Source: Cryobacterium frigoriphilum | GTDB taxonomy: Bacteria > Actinomycetota > Actinomycetes > Actinomycetales > Microbacteriaceae | Reading direction: 5' to 3' | Assembly (NCBI RefSeq): GCF_004403305.1 | Contig: NZ_SOHE01000046.1 | Coordinates: 15,900 to 56,683, forward strand | Length of the DNA stretch: 40,784 nucleotides | Shown here: positions 31,509-39,890 of the stretch, in pieces | Position numbering within the stretch: the first letter of the stretch is position 1 | How the letters are laid out: every line of letters begins with the position of its first letter | Position numbers and translations under genes: made by a program | Notes under the pieces: model-generated | Seen by the model: only the letters and a program-made list of their open reading frames with translations | What the model was told of the DNA's origin: nothing | Database searches by the model: none

Positions 31509-32918
31509 ATGGTGCTGATTTGTCTGTCCGCGAGCCACAAGAACTCCACCTTCGATGTGCTGGAGAAGCTTTCTGTGGGCGCTGGCGCCACAGCCTCGCG
31601 CATGGTCGAGGAACACCCCCGCCTGAGCGGCGCCGTGATCGTCGCCACCTGCAACCGTTTCGAGGCCTACCTCGACCTCGATGAGCCCTTCGGCGTCTCG
31701 CCGCTGCCGGCCGTCTACGCCGCGATCGACGCCGTCAGCGCGAACACCGGTGTCGGCGCCGACACCCTGCGCGACAACCTCGAACTCGTGCACGGCAACC
31801 TCGTCGCCGAACATCTGTTCGCCGTGACGAGCGGCCTCGAATCCGTCGTCGTCGGTGAGGGCGAAATCGCCGGCCAGGTACGCCGCGCCCTCGAACAGGC
31901 CCGCTCCGACGGCACCACGAGCCCCGAGCTGGAGCGCCTCTTTCAGCGGGCCTCACAGACCTCCCGCGGAGTGAAGAACCGCACCGGCATCGGCTCGGCC
32001 GGGCGCTCGATTGTGCGCCTCGCCCTCGAACTGGCCGAAAGCCGCGTCATCGACTGGTCCAAGGCCGAAATCCTGCTCGTCGGCACCGGCCGCTACGCGG
32101 GAGCCTCACTCGCCGCCCTGCGCGACCGCGGTGCCGAGAACGTGCGGGTCTACTCCCCCTCGGGGCGCGCCCTCGGCTTCGCCGCCTCGCACGGCATTCA
32201 GGCCGTATCCGTCGACGGATTCGCCGCCGCCGTGGCGACCGCGAACGTCGTCGTCACGTGCACGCTGCGCGAAGACCATGTGATCGACGCGTCCATTATT
32301 CGCGCCGGTCGCGCTCTCGTCGGGGTGAACCCCGATGCCCCCGAGACCGCGCTCGGCCTCGCCGCCGTGAAGCTGTGCCCCGCGGACGTCTCCCCCGAGG
32401 CCCCGCCGCAGCTCATCATCGACCTCGGCTTGCCCCGCAACGTGGCGCCCGACGTGATCGACGTACCCGGCGTCGAACTGCTCGACCTCGAAACCATCAG
32501 CATCCACGCGCCGCTCGAAGAGTTGAACGCGCACGACGAGGCTCGCGAAATCGTGGGAAAGGCAGCCCGCAAGTTCAGCGCCGTCGCCGAGGAGCAGAGC
32601 CTCGCGCCGGCCGTCGTCGCCCTACGCAACTACATGTTCGAGCTGCGCGACGCCGAGATCGCCCGGGCCCGCAGCCGCGGCGACTCGAGCGAGGCCACCG
32701 AGTCGGCCCTGCGGCACCTGACCGGCGTGCTGCTGCACACTCCCATGGTGCGCGCCCGCGAACTCGCCCGCGCCGGCGATCAGGACGACTTCTTGACCGG
32801 GCTGTCGGCCCTGTTCGACCTCGACGTGGAGCTTCCCGCGGTCGGCACTGCGTCGGCTGCTGCCTCCTCGTCTGCGTCAGCGGATGCCGCGGGCCGGACC
32901 GGTTCCGCCGCCTCCTGA
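31509..32918 (+). CDS. hemA: Glutamyl-tRNA reductase
   Basis: A 469-residue enzyme (468 if translation begins at the in-frame GTG 31512, which the -10 spacing favours) reducing glutamyl-tRNA to glutamate-1-semialdehyde, first committed step of the C5 route. Marks: LSASHKNSTFDVLEKL, catalytic Cys48 in VATCNRFEAYL, TSGLESVVVGEGEIAGQV, ASQTSRGVKNRTGIG, NADPH-binding LLVGTGRYAGASLA and IIDLGLPRNVAPDV. The C-terminal dimerisation helix is followed by an Ala/Ser-rich tail of about 30 residues. It faces away from hemE; the usual feedback point of the pathway. Confidence 0.95.
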   Translation: MVLICLSASHKNSTFDVLEKLSVGAGATASRMVEEHPRLSGAVIVATCNRFEAYLDLDEPFGVSPLPAVYAAIDAVSANTGVGADTLRDNLELVHGNLVAEHLFAVTSGLESVVVGEGEIAGQVRRALEQARSDGTTSPELERLFQRASQTSRGVKNRTGIGSAGRSIVRLALELAESRVIDWSKAEILLVGTGRYAGASLAALRDRGAENVRVYSPSGRALGFAASHGIQAVSVDGFAAAVATANVVVTCTLREDHVIDASIIRAGRALVGVNPDAPETALGLAAVKLCPADVSPEAPPQLIIDLGLPRNVAPDVIDVPGVELLDLETISIHAPLEELNAHDEAREIVGKAARKFSAVAEEQSLAPAVVALRNYMFELRDAEIARARSRGDSSEATESALRHLTGVLLHTPMVRARELARAGDQDDFLTGLSALFDLDVELPAVGTASAAASSSASADAAGRTGSAAS

Positions 32919-32995
32919 TTCAGATACGCGGGGTTTGTCGAGGGTTGCACCCTAGATCACTTCGCACATCCGCTGCCGCAGCGGGCCGCTCGGGG

Positions 32996-33054
32996 CTGAG
33001 TCGCGGAGAACGCACCTTCTCGAGCTGAACGAAGGCACGAAGTCCGCGACTCAA
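32996..33054. repeat. Family C hairpin repeat, copy 1
   Basis: TGAGTCGCGGA (32997-33007) and TCCGCGACTCA (33043-33053) are a perfect 11-bp inverted repeat around an inner CCTTC/GAAGG stem (33015-33019, 33031-33035). It lies between hemA and the alcohol dehydrogenase gene, downstream of both in no case and upstream of the latter. Confidence 0.85.
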
Positions 33055-33111
33055 CATCTGCGGCCCCTGAACGCGGCCACGGCCCCGCGGCGAGCCGGCC
33101 CGCGGATCGGG

Positions 33112-33117
33112 CAGACT
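33112..33117 (+). promoter_or_regulatory. Candidate leaderless -10 box of the alcohol dehydrogenase gene
   Basis: CAGACT, six bases (GGCAGC), then ATG at 33124. The same CAGACT box precedes the gene at 19542 and hemQ. Confidence 0.4.
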
Positions 33118-33123
33118 GGCAGC

Positions 33124-34173
33124 ATGAAGGCTGTCTGGTTTGACGAATTTGGTGTGCTCCCCGTCGTACGAGAGGTCGCCGACCCGGTCGCGAGTGACGC
33201 GGGCGTCGTGGTGCGCGTCGAGGCCACCGGCCTCTGCCGCAGCGACTGGCACGGCTGGATGGGTCACGACTCCGACATCGGCCTGCCGCACGTGCCCGGG
33301 CACGAGTTGGTCGGCGTGATCGAGTCGGTGGGGGCATCCGTTCGCCGATTCGCCGTCGGGCAGCGGGTGACCGTTCCGTTCGTCTGCGCGTGTGGCTCCT
33401 GCCCGGAGTGCGACGCCGGAAACGGGCAGGTCTGCCGCAATCAGACCCAGCCCGGTTTCACTCACTGGGGCTCCTATGCCGAGCGGGTCGCGCTGCACAA
33501 TGCCGACGTGAACCTGATCGCGATCAGCGACGACCTCGACGCCGGTGCGGCCGCGCTGCTCGGCTGCCGGTTCGCGACGTCGTACCGCGGACTCGTGCAC
33601 CAGGCGCACCTGCTGGCCGGCGAGGCCCTCGTGGTGATCGGCTGCGGCGGGGTCGGGCTGAGCGCGGTGATGATCGGTGCGGCCCTCGGCGCGAGCGTCA
33701 TTGGCGTCGACATCAGCGATTCGGCCCTGGCGACCGCGGCCAGGGTCGGGGCGGTGCACACGGTCAACTCGGCCGGCCTGACCGACGCCGAGGTCGTCGC
33801 GCGCATCCGGGCGCTGACACCGGACGGTTCGGGAGCGCAGGTGAGCGTCGAGGCGCTCGGCCGGGAGAACACGGTCGCGATCGCGATCAGGTCGCTCGCG
33901 ACCCGGGGTCGCCACGTGCAGATCGGGCTACTGGCCGAGGACCCGCGGGTGCCGCTCGGCACGGTCATCGCCGGCGAGCTGGCCATTCTCGGCAGTCACG
34001 GGATGCCCGCACACGACTACCCCGAACTTCTCGCGCTGGTGGAAAGCGGGGCGCTGCGGCCGCAGGATCTGGTGACCCGGCGCATCCGTCTCGAAGACGC
34101 ACCCGCAGCCCTGGCCGAGATGAGTGCCGCGGTGCCCGCAAGCGGAGTGACCCTGATCGACCTGACGCTCTGA
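33124..34173 (+). CDS. Zinc-dependent alcohol dehydrogenase family protein
   Basis: A 349-residue medium-chain dehydrogenase. Catalytic zinc ligands: Cys38 (GLCRSDWHGW) and His60-Glu61 (PHVPGHELVG), with a Cys in LLGCRFATSY as the likely third. Structural zinc: Cys90, Cys93, Cys96 and Cys104 in CACGSCPECDAGNGQVC. The nucleotide-binding motif is VIGCGGVGLSAVMIG, followed by GVDISDSALATA, with the acidic Asp at the strand end suggesting NAD(H). The residues and the SDWHGWMGHD stretch suggest an alcohol dehydrogenase of the AdhP-like group; the substrate is unknown. It stands alone between two family C hairpins. Confidence 0.85.
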   Translation: MKAVWFDEFGVLPVVREVADPVASDAGVVVRVEATGLCRSDWHGWMGHDSDIGLPHVPGHELVGVIESVGASVRRFAVGQRVTVPFVCACGSCPECDAGNGQVCRNQTQPGFTHWGSYAERVALHNADVNLIAISDDLDAGAAALLGCRFATSYRGLVHQAHLLAGEALVVIGCGGVGLSAVMIGAALGASVIGVDISDSALATAARVGAVHTVNSAGLTDAEVVARIRALTPDGSGAQVSVEALGRENTVAIAIRSLATRGRHVQIGLLAEDPRVPLGTVIAGELAILGSHGMPAHDYPELLALVESGALRPQDLVTRRIRLEDAPAALAEMSAAVPASGVTLIDLTL

Positions 34174-34186
34174 GCGGGGAGCGGGG

Positions 34187-34245
34187 CTGAGTCGCGGAGA
34201 ACGCACCCTTCTCTGCCCAAGAAGGGTGCGAAGTCCGCGACTCAG
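34187..34245. repeat. Family C hairpin repeat, copy 2
   Basis: CTGAGTCGCGGA (34187-34198) pairs perfectly with TCCGCGACTCAG (34234-34245); an inner GCACCCTTCT (34203-34212) pairs with AGAAGGGTGC (34220-34229). The two internal loops are GAAC-like and CGAAG-like, as in copy 1. It begins 13 bases after the dehydrogenase stop and could end that transcript. Confidence 0.88.
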
Positions 34246-34286
34246 CGCCGGGCCCCCGCGCGAGCGGGGCGAGCGCGCGAGGCTGG

Positions 34287-35672
34287 TTACGCGCCGCGCA
34301 GACGCACCGCGAGATACGCGTCGAGCTCGGCGAGCGGCACGCGCTCCTGCAGCATCGTGTCGCGGTCACGCACGGTGACCGCCTGGTCGTCGAGCGAGTC
34401 GAAGTCGACCGTGATGCAGTACGGGGTGCCGATTTCATCCTGGCGGCGGTAGCGGCGACCGATCGCGCCGGCGTCGTCGAAGTCCACGTTCCACGACTGG
34501 CGCAGGCGGGCCGCGAGCTCGCGGGCCATCGGCGAGAGCTTCTCGTTGCGCGACAGCGGCAGAATCGCGGCCTTGACCGGAGCGAGCCGCGGGTCGAGCT
34601 TCAGCACCGTGCGCTTGTCCACGCCGCCCTTCGCGTTGGGCACTTCTTCTTCGTGGTACGCGTCGACCAGGAACGCCATCAGCGAGCGGGTGAGGCCGGC
34701 CGCGGGCTCAATGACCCACGGAACCCACCGCTCGTTCTTGGTCTGGTCGAAGTAGGACAGGTCCTTACCGGATGCCTTGGCGTGCGTCGACAGGTCGAAG
34801 TCGCCTCGGTTGGCCACACCCTCGAGCTCGCCGAAGGCTCCGCCGGCGAAGCCGAAACGGTACTCGATGTCGACGGTGCGCTTGGAGTAGTGCGAGAGCT
34901 TCTCTTTCGGGTGCTCGAACAGGCGCAGGTTCTCGGGGTTGATGCCGAGGTCGGTGTACCACGCCAGGCGCGTGTCGATCCAGTACTGGTGCCACGTCTC
35001 ATCCGTTCCCGGTTCGACGAAGAATTCCATCTCCATCTGTTCGAACTCGCGGGTGCGAAAAATGAAGTTTCCGGGGGTGATCTCGTTGCGAAAGCTCTTG
35101 CCGATCTGGCCGATGCCGAACGGGGGCTTCGAGCGCGATGCCTGCAGCACGTTGGCGAAGTTCACGAAGATGCCCTGCGCGGTCTCGGGGCGCAGGTAGT
35201 GCATGCCGGCCTCGTCATCGACCGGGCCGAGGAAAGTCTTCAGCAGGCCGGAGAAGGCGCGCGGCTCGGTCCAGGTGTGACGGTTGCCGCAGTTGGGGCA
35301 GGCGATGTCGTCGAGGCCGTTCTCGGGCGCACGGCCCTTCTTCTCCTCGTACTCTTCTTCGAGGTGATCGGCGCGAAAACGCTTGTGGCAGCTGGTGCAC
35401 TCGATCAGCGGGTCGCTGAAAACCTCGACGTGACCGGATGCTTCCCAGACCTGGCGGGGCAGAATCACGCTCGAGTCGAGGCCCACGACGTCGTCGCGGC
35501 CGGTGACCATCGAGCGCCACCACTGCTTCTTGATGTTCTCTTTGAGTTCGACGCCGAGGGGCCCGTAGTCCCACGCGGAGCGGGAGCCGCCGTAGATCTC
35601 ACCGGCCTGAAAGACGAAGCCGCGGTGGCGGGCGAGGGCGATGACGGAATCAAGATGAGTGGGCGCGGCCAC
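34287..35672 (-). CDS. glyS: Glycine-tRNA ligase
   Basis: A 461-residue class II synthetase of the single-chain (alpha2, bacterial/eukaryotic-type) kind. The start is placed at GTG 35672 ([18 protein letters not shown]) with GGAGCC upstream; this gives the usual family length, and a 38-codon extension is unsupported. Zinc-type cysteines Cys92, Cys95 (ECTSCHKRF) and Cys125, Cys128 (CPNCGN) are present. Motif 2 is [21 protein letters not shown], and glycine-binding residues lie in EMEFF and EYRFG. Essential for translation. It is divergent from cstA. Confidence 0.95.
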   Translation of the reverse strand: MAAPTHLDSVIALARHRGFVFQAGEIYGGSRSAWDYGPLGVELKENIKKQWWRSMVTGRDDVVGLDSSVILPRQVWEASGHVEVFSDPLIECTSCHKRFRADHLEEEYEEKKGRAPENGLDDIACPNCGNRHTWTEPRAFSGLLKTFLGPVDDEAGMHYLRPETAQGIFVNFANVLQASRSKPPFGIGQIGKSFRNEITPGNFIFRTREFEQMEMEFFVEPGTDETWHQYWIDTRLAWYTDLGINPENLRLFEHPKEKLSHYSKRTVDIEYRFGFAGGAFGELEGVANRGDFDLSTHAKASGKDLSYFDQTKNERWVPWVIEPAAGLTRSLMAFLVDAYHEEEVPNAKGGVDKRTVLKLDPRLAPVKAAILPLSRNEKLSPMARELAARLRQSWNVDFDDAGAIGRRYRRQDEIGTPYCITVDFDSLDDQAVTVRDRDTMLQERVPLAELDAYLAVRLRGA

Positions 35673-35728
35673 GGTGGCTCCAATGGTCGAAGAGGGAGAA
35701 GGGCGAGTGCCCAGATGGCGATTTAGCC

Positions 35729-35734
35729 ATTTTA
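35729..35734 (-). promoter_or_regulatory. Candidate -10 box of glyS
   Basis: TAAAAT on the minus strand, 57 bases before the GTG, with GAAAAC 17 bases further upstream as a poor -35. Unlike many genes here it implies a normal untranslated leader, in keeping with the GGAG ribosome site. Confidence 0.3.
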
Positions 35735-35843
35735 CGCGCTCGGGCGGTCGCGTTTTCGCGCGCGTCAGGCACGGATGCCACGCCACGGTGTTAACGTTGC
35801 TTCAGGAACAGGGCCACAATGCGTGGTCACTCAAGGGGGAGAC

Positions 35844-38129
35844 ATGGGCGTCACGTCCAATCGGTCGACAGGTTCGACCGGCGATTCACTGGTATTGCAG
35901 CAGATTCCGCACGAGTTGGCGGTGGCCGTCGACCCCGCCGAGACCGAGGCCCACGACCGCAAGTGGACCCCGTTGAAGATCGCGATCTGGGCCGGTATCT
36001 CGCTGCTCGGTGGCCTCAGCTGGGTCATGCTCGCCGTGGTGCGCGGTGAAACCGTCAACGCGATCTGGTTCGTGTTCGCCGCGATCTGCACCTATCTGAT
36101 CGGCTACCGCTTCTACTCGAACTACATCGAGAAGCACCTGCTGAAGCCCGATGACCGCCGCGCCACGCCCGCCGAGTACAAGGCCGACGGCAAGGACTTC
36201 GCCGCGACCGACCGTCGGGTGCTCTTCGGCCACCACTTCGCGGCCATCGCCGGCGCCGGCCCCCTCGTCGGCCCCGTGCTCGCCGCCCAGATGGGCTACC
36301 TGCCCGGCACGATCTGGATCATCGTCGGCGTCGTGCTCGCCGGCGCCGTGCAGGACTACCTCGTGCTGTACTTCTCGATGCGCCGCGGCGGCCGATCGCT
36401 GGGCCAGATGGCCCGCGACGAGCTCGGCGTGGTCGGCGGCACCGCCGCCCTCATCGCGACCCTCGTGATCATGATCATCATCGTCGCGATCCTCGCCCTC
36501 GTCGTCGTCAACGCCCTCGCCGAGAGCCCGTGGGGCGTCTTCTCCGTCGGCATGACCATCCCGATCGCCCTGTTCATGGGGTGCTACCTGCGCTTCTTCC
36601 GCCCGGGCAAGATCACCGAGATCTCGATCATCGGCTTCGTGCTGCTGATCGCCGCGATCATCGGCGGCGGCATGATCGCAGACACCGAGTGGGGCTCGAC
36701 ATTCTTTCTGCTCGACAAGGTGACCATCGCCTGGGGCATCATCATCTACGGCTTCATCGCCGCGATCCTGCCGGTCTGGCTGCTGCTCGCCCCGCGCGAC
36801 TACCTCTCGACCTTCATGAAGATCGGCACGATCGGCATGCTCGCGGTCGCGATCATCATCATCCGCCCAGAAATCAGCGCTCCCGCCGTGAGCGAGTTCG
36901 CCTCGAGCGGTACCGGACCGGTCGTCAGCGGAACCCTCTTCCCGTTCCTGTTCGTGACCATCGCCTGCGGCGCCCTCTCGGGCTTCCACGCGCTGATCGC
37001 CTCGGGCACCACGCCGAAGCTCATCGAGAAAGAGCGCCAGACCCGCTTCATCGGCTACGGCGGCATGCTCATGGAGAGCTTCGTGGCGATCATGGCGCTC
37101 GTCGCCGCGCTGTCGATCGACCGTGGCCTGTACTTCGCCATGAACTCCTCGCCCGCCCTCACCGGCGGCACCATCGAAGGGGCCGTGGCCTTCGTCAACG
37201 GGCTCGGCATGACGGGCGTCAACATCACGCCCGACCTGCTCGCCGAGACCGCGAAGAACGTCGGCGAAGAGTCGATCGTGAGCCGCACCGGCGGCGCCCC
37301 GACCCTCGCTGTTGGCCTCGCGCACATCATGCAGCAGCTCATCGGCGGCACCTCGATGATGAGCTTCTGGTACCACTTCGCGATCATGTTCGAGGCGCTG
37401 TTCATTCTCACGGCAGTGGATGCCGGCACCCGCGTCGCGCGCTTCATGCTGCAGGACAGCCTCGGTAACTTCTTCCCGAAGTTCAAGAACACCGGTTGGC
37501 GCCCCGGCGCCTGGGCGGCCACCGCGATCATGGTCGCGGCCTGGGGCGCCGTGCTGCTGATGGGCGTCACCGACCCGCTCGGCGGCATCAACACGCTCTT
37601 CCCGCTGTTCGGCATCGCCAACCAGCTGCTCGCCGCGATCGCCCTCGCCGTGTGCATGGCGATCGTCGCCAAGCGCGGACTGTTCAAGTACCTCTGGGTG
37701 GTCGCGCTGCCGCTCTCGTTCGCGGCCGTCGTCACGATCGCGGCGTCGTTCATGAAGATCTTCTCCACGGTGCCGGCGGTCGGCTACTTCGCCCAGAACC
37801 GGGCCTTCTCGGGGGCGCTCGAGGCGGGCGAGACGAGCTTCGGTACCGCGACATCCGTCTTGGCGATGGAAGCCGTGGTGCGCAACACGATGGTGCAGGG
37901 CGTGCTGTCGATCGTGTTCGTGACGCTCGCGATCATCGTGATCTTCACGGCGATTCAGGCGACCTGGAAGGCATATCGCACCAAGGCGAACTCGTCGAGC
38001 GAGGACCCCGCCGTGCAGTCGCAGATCTTCGCGCCGGCCGGGCTCATCGTGACGCCGCCGGAGAAGAAGCTGCAGGCCGAGTGGGACGCCCTGCCGGCCG
38101 ACAAGAAATACACCCGGACCGGGCACTGA
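35844..38129 (+). CDS. cstA: Carbon starvation protein CstA family transporter
   Basis: A 761-residue multi-spanning membrane protein. The ATG at 35844 has GGGGGAGA just upstream; an earlier ATG lacks a site. Residues about 45-75 are the first helix, then YSNYIEKHLLKPDDRRATPA, the conserved GHHFAAIAGAGPLVGPVLAAQMGYLPG region (quoted for position, near residues 125-150) and many helices to about 710, ending in a 40-residue cytosolic tail. CstA/BtsT proteins take up pyruvate or peptides on carbon starvation. It shares one base with the small YbdD-like gene, the usual partner. Confidence 0.93.
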   Translation: MGVTSNRSTGSTGDSLVLQQIPHELAVAVDPAETEAHDRKWTPLKIAIWAGISLLGGLSWVMLAVVRGETVNAIWFVFAAICTYLIGYRFYSNYIEKHLLKPDDRRATPAEYKADGKDFAATDRRVLFGHHFAAIAGAGPLVGPVLAAQMGYLPGTIWIIVGVVLAGAVQDYLVLYFSMRRGGRSLGQMARDELGVVGGTAALIATLVIMIIIVAILALVVVNALAESPWGVFSVGMTIPIALFMGCYLRFFRPGKITEISIIGFVLLIAAIIGGGMIADTEWGSTFFLLDKVTIAWGIIIYGFIAAILPVWLLLAPRDYLSTFMKIGTIGMLAVAIIIIRPEISAPAVSEFASSGTGPVVSGTLFPFLFVTIACGALSGFHALIASGTTPKLIEKERQTRFIGYGGMLMESFVAIMALVAALSIDRGLYFAMNSSPALTGGTIEGAVAFVNGLGMTGVNITPDLLAETAKNVGEESIVSRTGGAPTLAVGLAHIMQQLIGGTSMMSFWYHFAIMFEALFILTAVDAGTRVARFMLQDSLGNFFPKFKNTGWRPGAWAATAIMVAAWGAVLLMGVTDPLGGINTLFPLFGIANQLLAAIALAVCMAIVAKRGLFKYLWVVALPLSFAAVVTIAASFMKIFSTVPAVGYFAQNRAFSGALEAGETSFGTATSVLAMEAVVRNTMVQGVLSIVFVTLAIIVIFTAIQATWKAYRTKANSSSEDPAVQSQIFAPAGLIVTPPEKKLQAEWDALPADKKYTRTGH

Positions 38130-38350
38130 TGAGTGGCGGCGTGGTGGGTGCGGTCAAGCGCGGCGCCCGGGGCGTGGCCTGGTATCTGAAGGCCATGCTC
38201 GGGGAGGACGCGTACGAGAAGTACGCCGCCCACCACGCGGCCCGCGCGTCAGACCCGTCCTGCGCGGCGCACGAGGTCATGACCGAGCGGGAGTTCTGGC
38301 GCGACCAGACCGACCGCCAGGACAAGAACCCGCAGGGCCGCTGCTGCTGA
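38129..38350 (+). CDS. YbdD/YjiX family (DUF466) small protein, CstA partner
   Basis: A 73-residue protein whose ATG shares its A with the cstA stop (TGATG). Conserved features of the family are visible: WYLKAMLGEDAYEKY, then HHAARASDPSCAAHEVMTEREFWRDQ, and the C-terminal NPQGRCC. The protein is soluble, and in other bacteria this gene nearly always follows cstA or btsT; a role in the transporter or its control is inferred from that pairing. Length is normal. Confidence 0.9.
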   Translation: MSGGVVGAVKRGARGVAWYLKAMLGEDAYEKYAAHHAARASDPSCAAHEVMTEREFWRDQTDRQDKNPQGRCC

Positions 38351-38359
38351 AGCGGTACG

Positions 38360-39109
38360 TTACCGCGAGAACGAGTCCATCAACAGGCTCACCCCGCAGA
38401 GGGCGACGGTAAAGGGCACGAGTAGCCAGTTGATGGCGACCAGGAACAGGCGAGTGCGGCGCGCGCTGCGGGCGGACGGCGTGACACCAGGCACGACGAT
38501 CGGGTCGTCCGTGATGGAGTGCCGCAGCTGACCCCACAGCGCCGGGGCGATCAGGCACACGGCGCCGACGATGAAGACCGGAAGCGCCGGCAGGCTGAGG
38601 GCCATTCGGTCGCCCGCCCACACCACCAACAGGACACCGGGAACGGTGACGACCAGGCCGAGCGCCGCCCCCAGCAGGAAGGTCACCAGGACGCTTCGCT
38701 TCCGCATCCGCACCATGGCGGGCATGAGTCTCGGCAGGCACGCGATGGCGATGAACGCGACGACCATAATGGCGAGCACCGGCGCAACGACCGTCAGCGA
38801 TTCGCCGTAGACGAGCGGAACCACCGCCTGGACCACCGAGAACATGCCCAGCATGCCGATGGCGCCGCGCACGAGGGTGCCAGGCCCGCCCTGGCGGGCA
38901 TCGGGTTCGACGGGAAGGTTCAACTCAGCGGCGTACTGCCTCGGACTACCGAAGGAGTCTTCGGCGGCCGCCCCGGAGTCGACGAGAAACTCTCGCGCAC
39001 TCGCGATCGCGTCGCCGATGCGGGTGCCGTTGACGCCCTGCAGACGCAGCTCGATGATCAGGCTCTCCAGCCACTGCTCGTTCGCTGCTGTGCGGATGTT
39101 GGTGGTCAT
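38360..39109 (-). CDS. HAAS-domain (DUF1700-like) membrane protein, copy 2
   Basis: A 249-residue protein. Residues 1-65 are a helical HAAS-type signalling domain (TNIRTAANEQWLESLIIELR, then DSFGSPRQYAAELNLP), and the rest holds about five to six membrane helices in pairs (about 83-102, 108-130, 138-165, 175-198, 225-243). It is a clear paralogue of the gene just upstream: the same N-terminus, the LRHSITDDPIVVPG loop and the VAINWLLVPF helix recur. Such proteins often stand beside PadR regulators and may sense or modulate membrane state. GGGGAC lies before the ATG. Confidence 0.82.
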   Translation of the reverse strand: MTTNIRTAANEQWLESLIIELRLQGVNGTRIGDAIASAREFLVDSGAAAEDSFGSPRQYAAELNLPVEPDARQGGPGTLVRGAIGMLGMFSVVQAVVPLVYGESLTVVAPVLAIMVVAFIAIACLPRLMPAMVRMRKRSVLVTFLLGAALGLVVTVPGVLLVVWAGDRMALSLPALPVFIVGAVCLIAPALWGQLRHSITDDPIVVPGVTPSARSARRTRLFLVAINWLLVPFTVALCGVSLLMDSFSR

Positions 39110-39150
39110 GATTCGTCCGTCCCCTTCGGTAATACGGTGCTCTTCAGGTG
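39107..39150. repeat. Duplicated padR 3' end / leader between the two HAAS genes
   Basis: The 44-bp stretch starting at the copy 2 ATG matches that starting at the copy 1 ATG (39888-39931): catgatNcgtccgtccccttcggt is identical apart from one base, and matches continue (cggtgct, cag). In the upstream position this sequence codes for the last residues of PadR, so the copy between the two membrane genes is a non-coding remnant of padR. Confidence 0.8.
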
Positions 39151-39155
39151 TGGGC

Positions 39156-39890
39156 TCAGCGGGTCAGTGACTCCAGCAGGAGCCTCATGGCACAGAGGCC
39201 GATGGCGCCGAACACGAGAAGCCAGTTGGTGACGACGAGAAAAAGCCGCGCGCGAAACGCGGCGCGTGGCGACGGCGTGTGGCCCGGGGCGATGATCGGG
39301 TCATCGGTGAGAGAGTGCCGCAGCTGGCTCCAGAGGGCCGGCGCGAGCAGCAGCACGGCGCCGACGATCGCCACCGGCAGGGCGGGCAGGCTGAGCAGCA
39401 CCAGATCGCCCGCCCAGAGCGCCAGCAGGGCGGGGATCGTGCCGCCCAGCAGCGCCGCAGTGACGATTCCGATGATCGCGCCGCGCCGCCGCATCCTTAC
39501 CATGACGGGGACGAGGGTCGGCAGGAGCGCGATCATGATCAGCGTGAACAGATAGATGGCGAGCACCACGGGGCCCAAGATGACCGGTTCATCGTTCAGG
39601 AGCGGAACGACCGCCTCGACCAGCGCGAACATGCCAAGCACTCCTAACCCGCCGCGCACGACGGCCAGACGCACACCCTGCGCGGCCTCCGGTATTGCGG
39701 GCAGGTTCAGCTCGGCGGCGTAGTGCTGCGGGCTGCCGAAGGAGTCTTCGGCGAGCTCCCCCGAGTCGTCGAGAAACTCCCGGGCCGTCGCGACGGCATC
39801 GCCGATGCGGGTGCCGTTGACGTCGAGCAGGCGCAACTCCATGGTGAGGTTCTCGAGCCACTTCTCGTTCTCGCGGATGTTGGTGGTCAT
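39156..39890 (-). CDS. HAAS-domain (DUF1700-like) membrane protein, copy 1
   Basis: A 244-residue paralogue of the 38360-39109 product, with N-terminal HAAS domain (TNIRENEKWLENLTMELRLL ... DSFGSPQHYAAELNLP) and five to six membrane helices from about residue 82. The ATG overlaps the PadR stop (ATGA), so the two are co-translated and under the same control. The central loop LRHSLTDDPIIAPGHTPSPR is shared with the paralogue. Likely function: membrane-associated partner of the PadR-controlled response; substrate or signal unknown. Confidence 0.82.
   Translation of the reverse strand: MTTNIRENEKWLENLTMELRLLDVNGTRIGDAVATAREFLDDSGELAEDSFGSPQHYAAELNLPAIPEAAQGVRLAVVRGGLGVLGMFALVEAVVPLLNDEPVILGPVVLAIYLFTLIMIALLPTLVPVMVRMRRRGAIIGIVTAALLGGTIPALLALWAGDLVLLSLPALPVAIVGAVLLLAPALWSQLRHSLTDDPIIAPGHTPSPRAAFRARLFLVVTNWLLVFGAIGLCAMRLLLESLTR

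Noticed and set aside
35886..38126. A 746-codon minus-strand frame opposite cstA
   Set aside because: Composition is Asp/Glu/Arg/His-rich and repetitive, as expected for the complement of a hydrophobic membrane protein.
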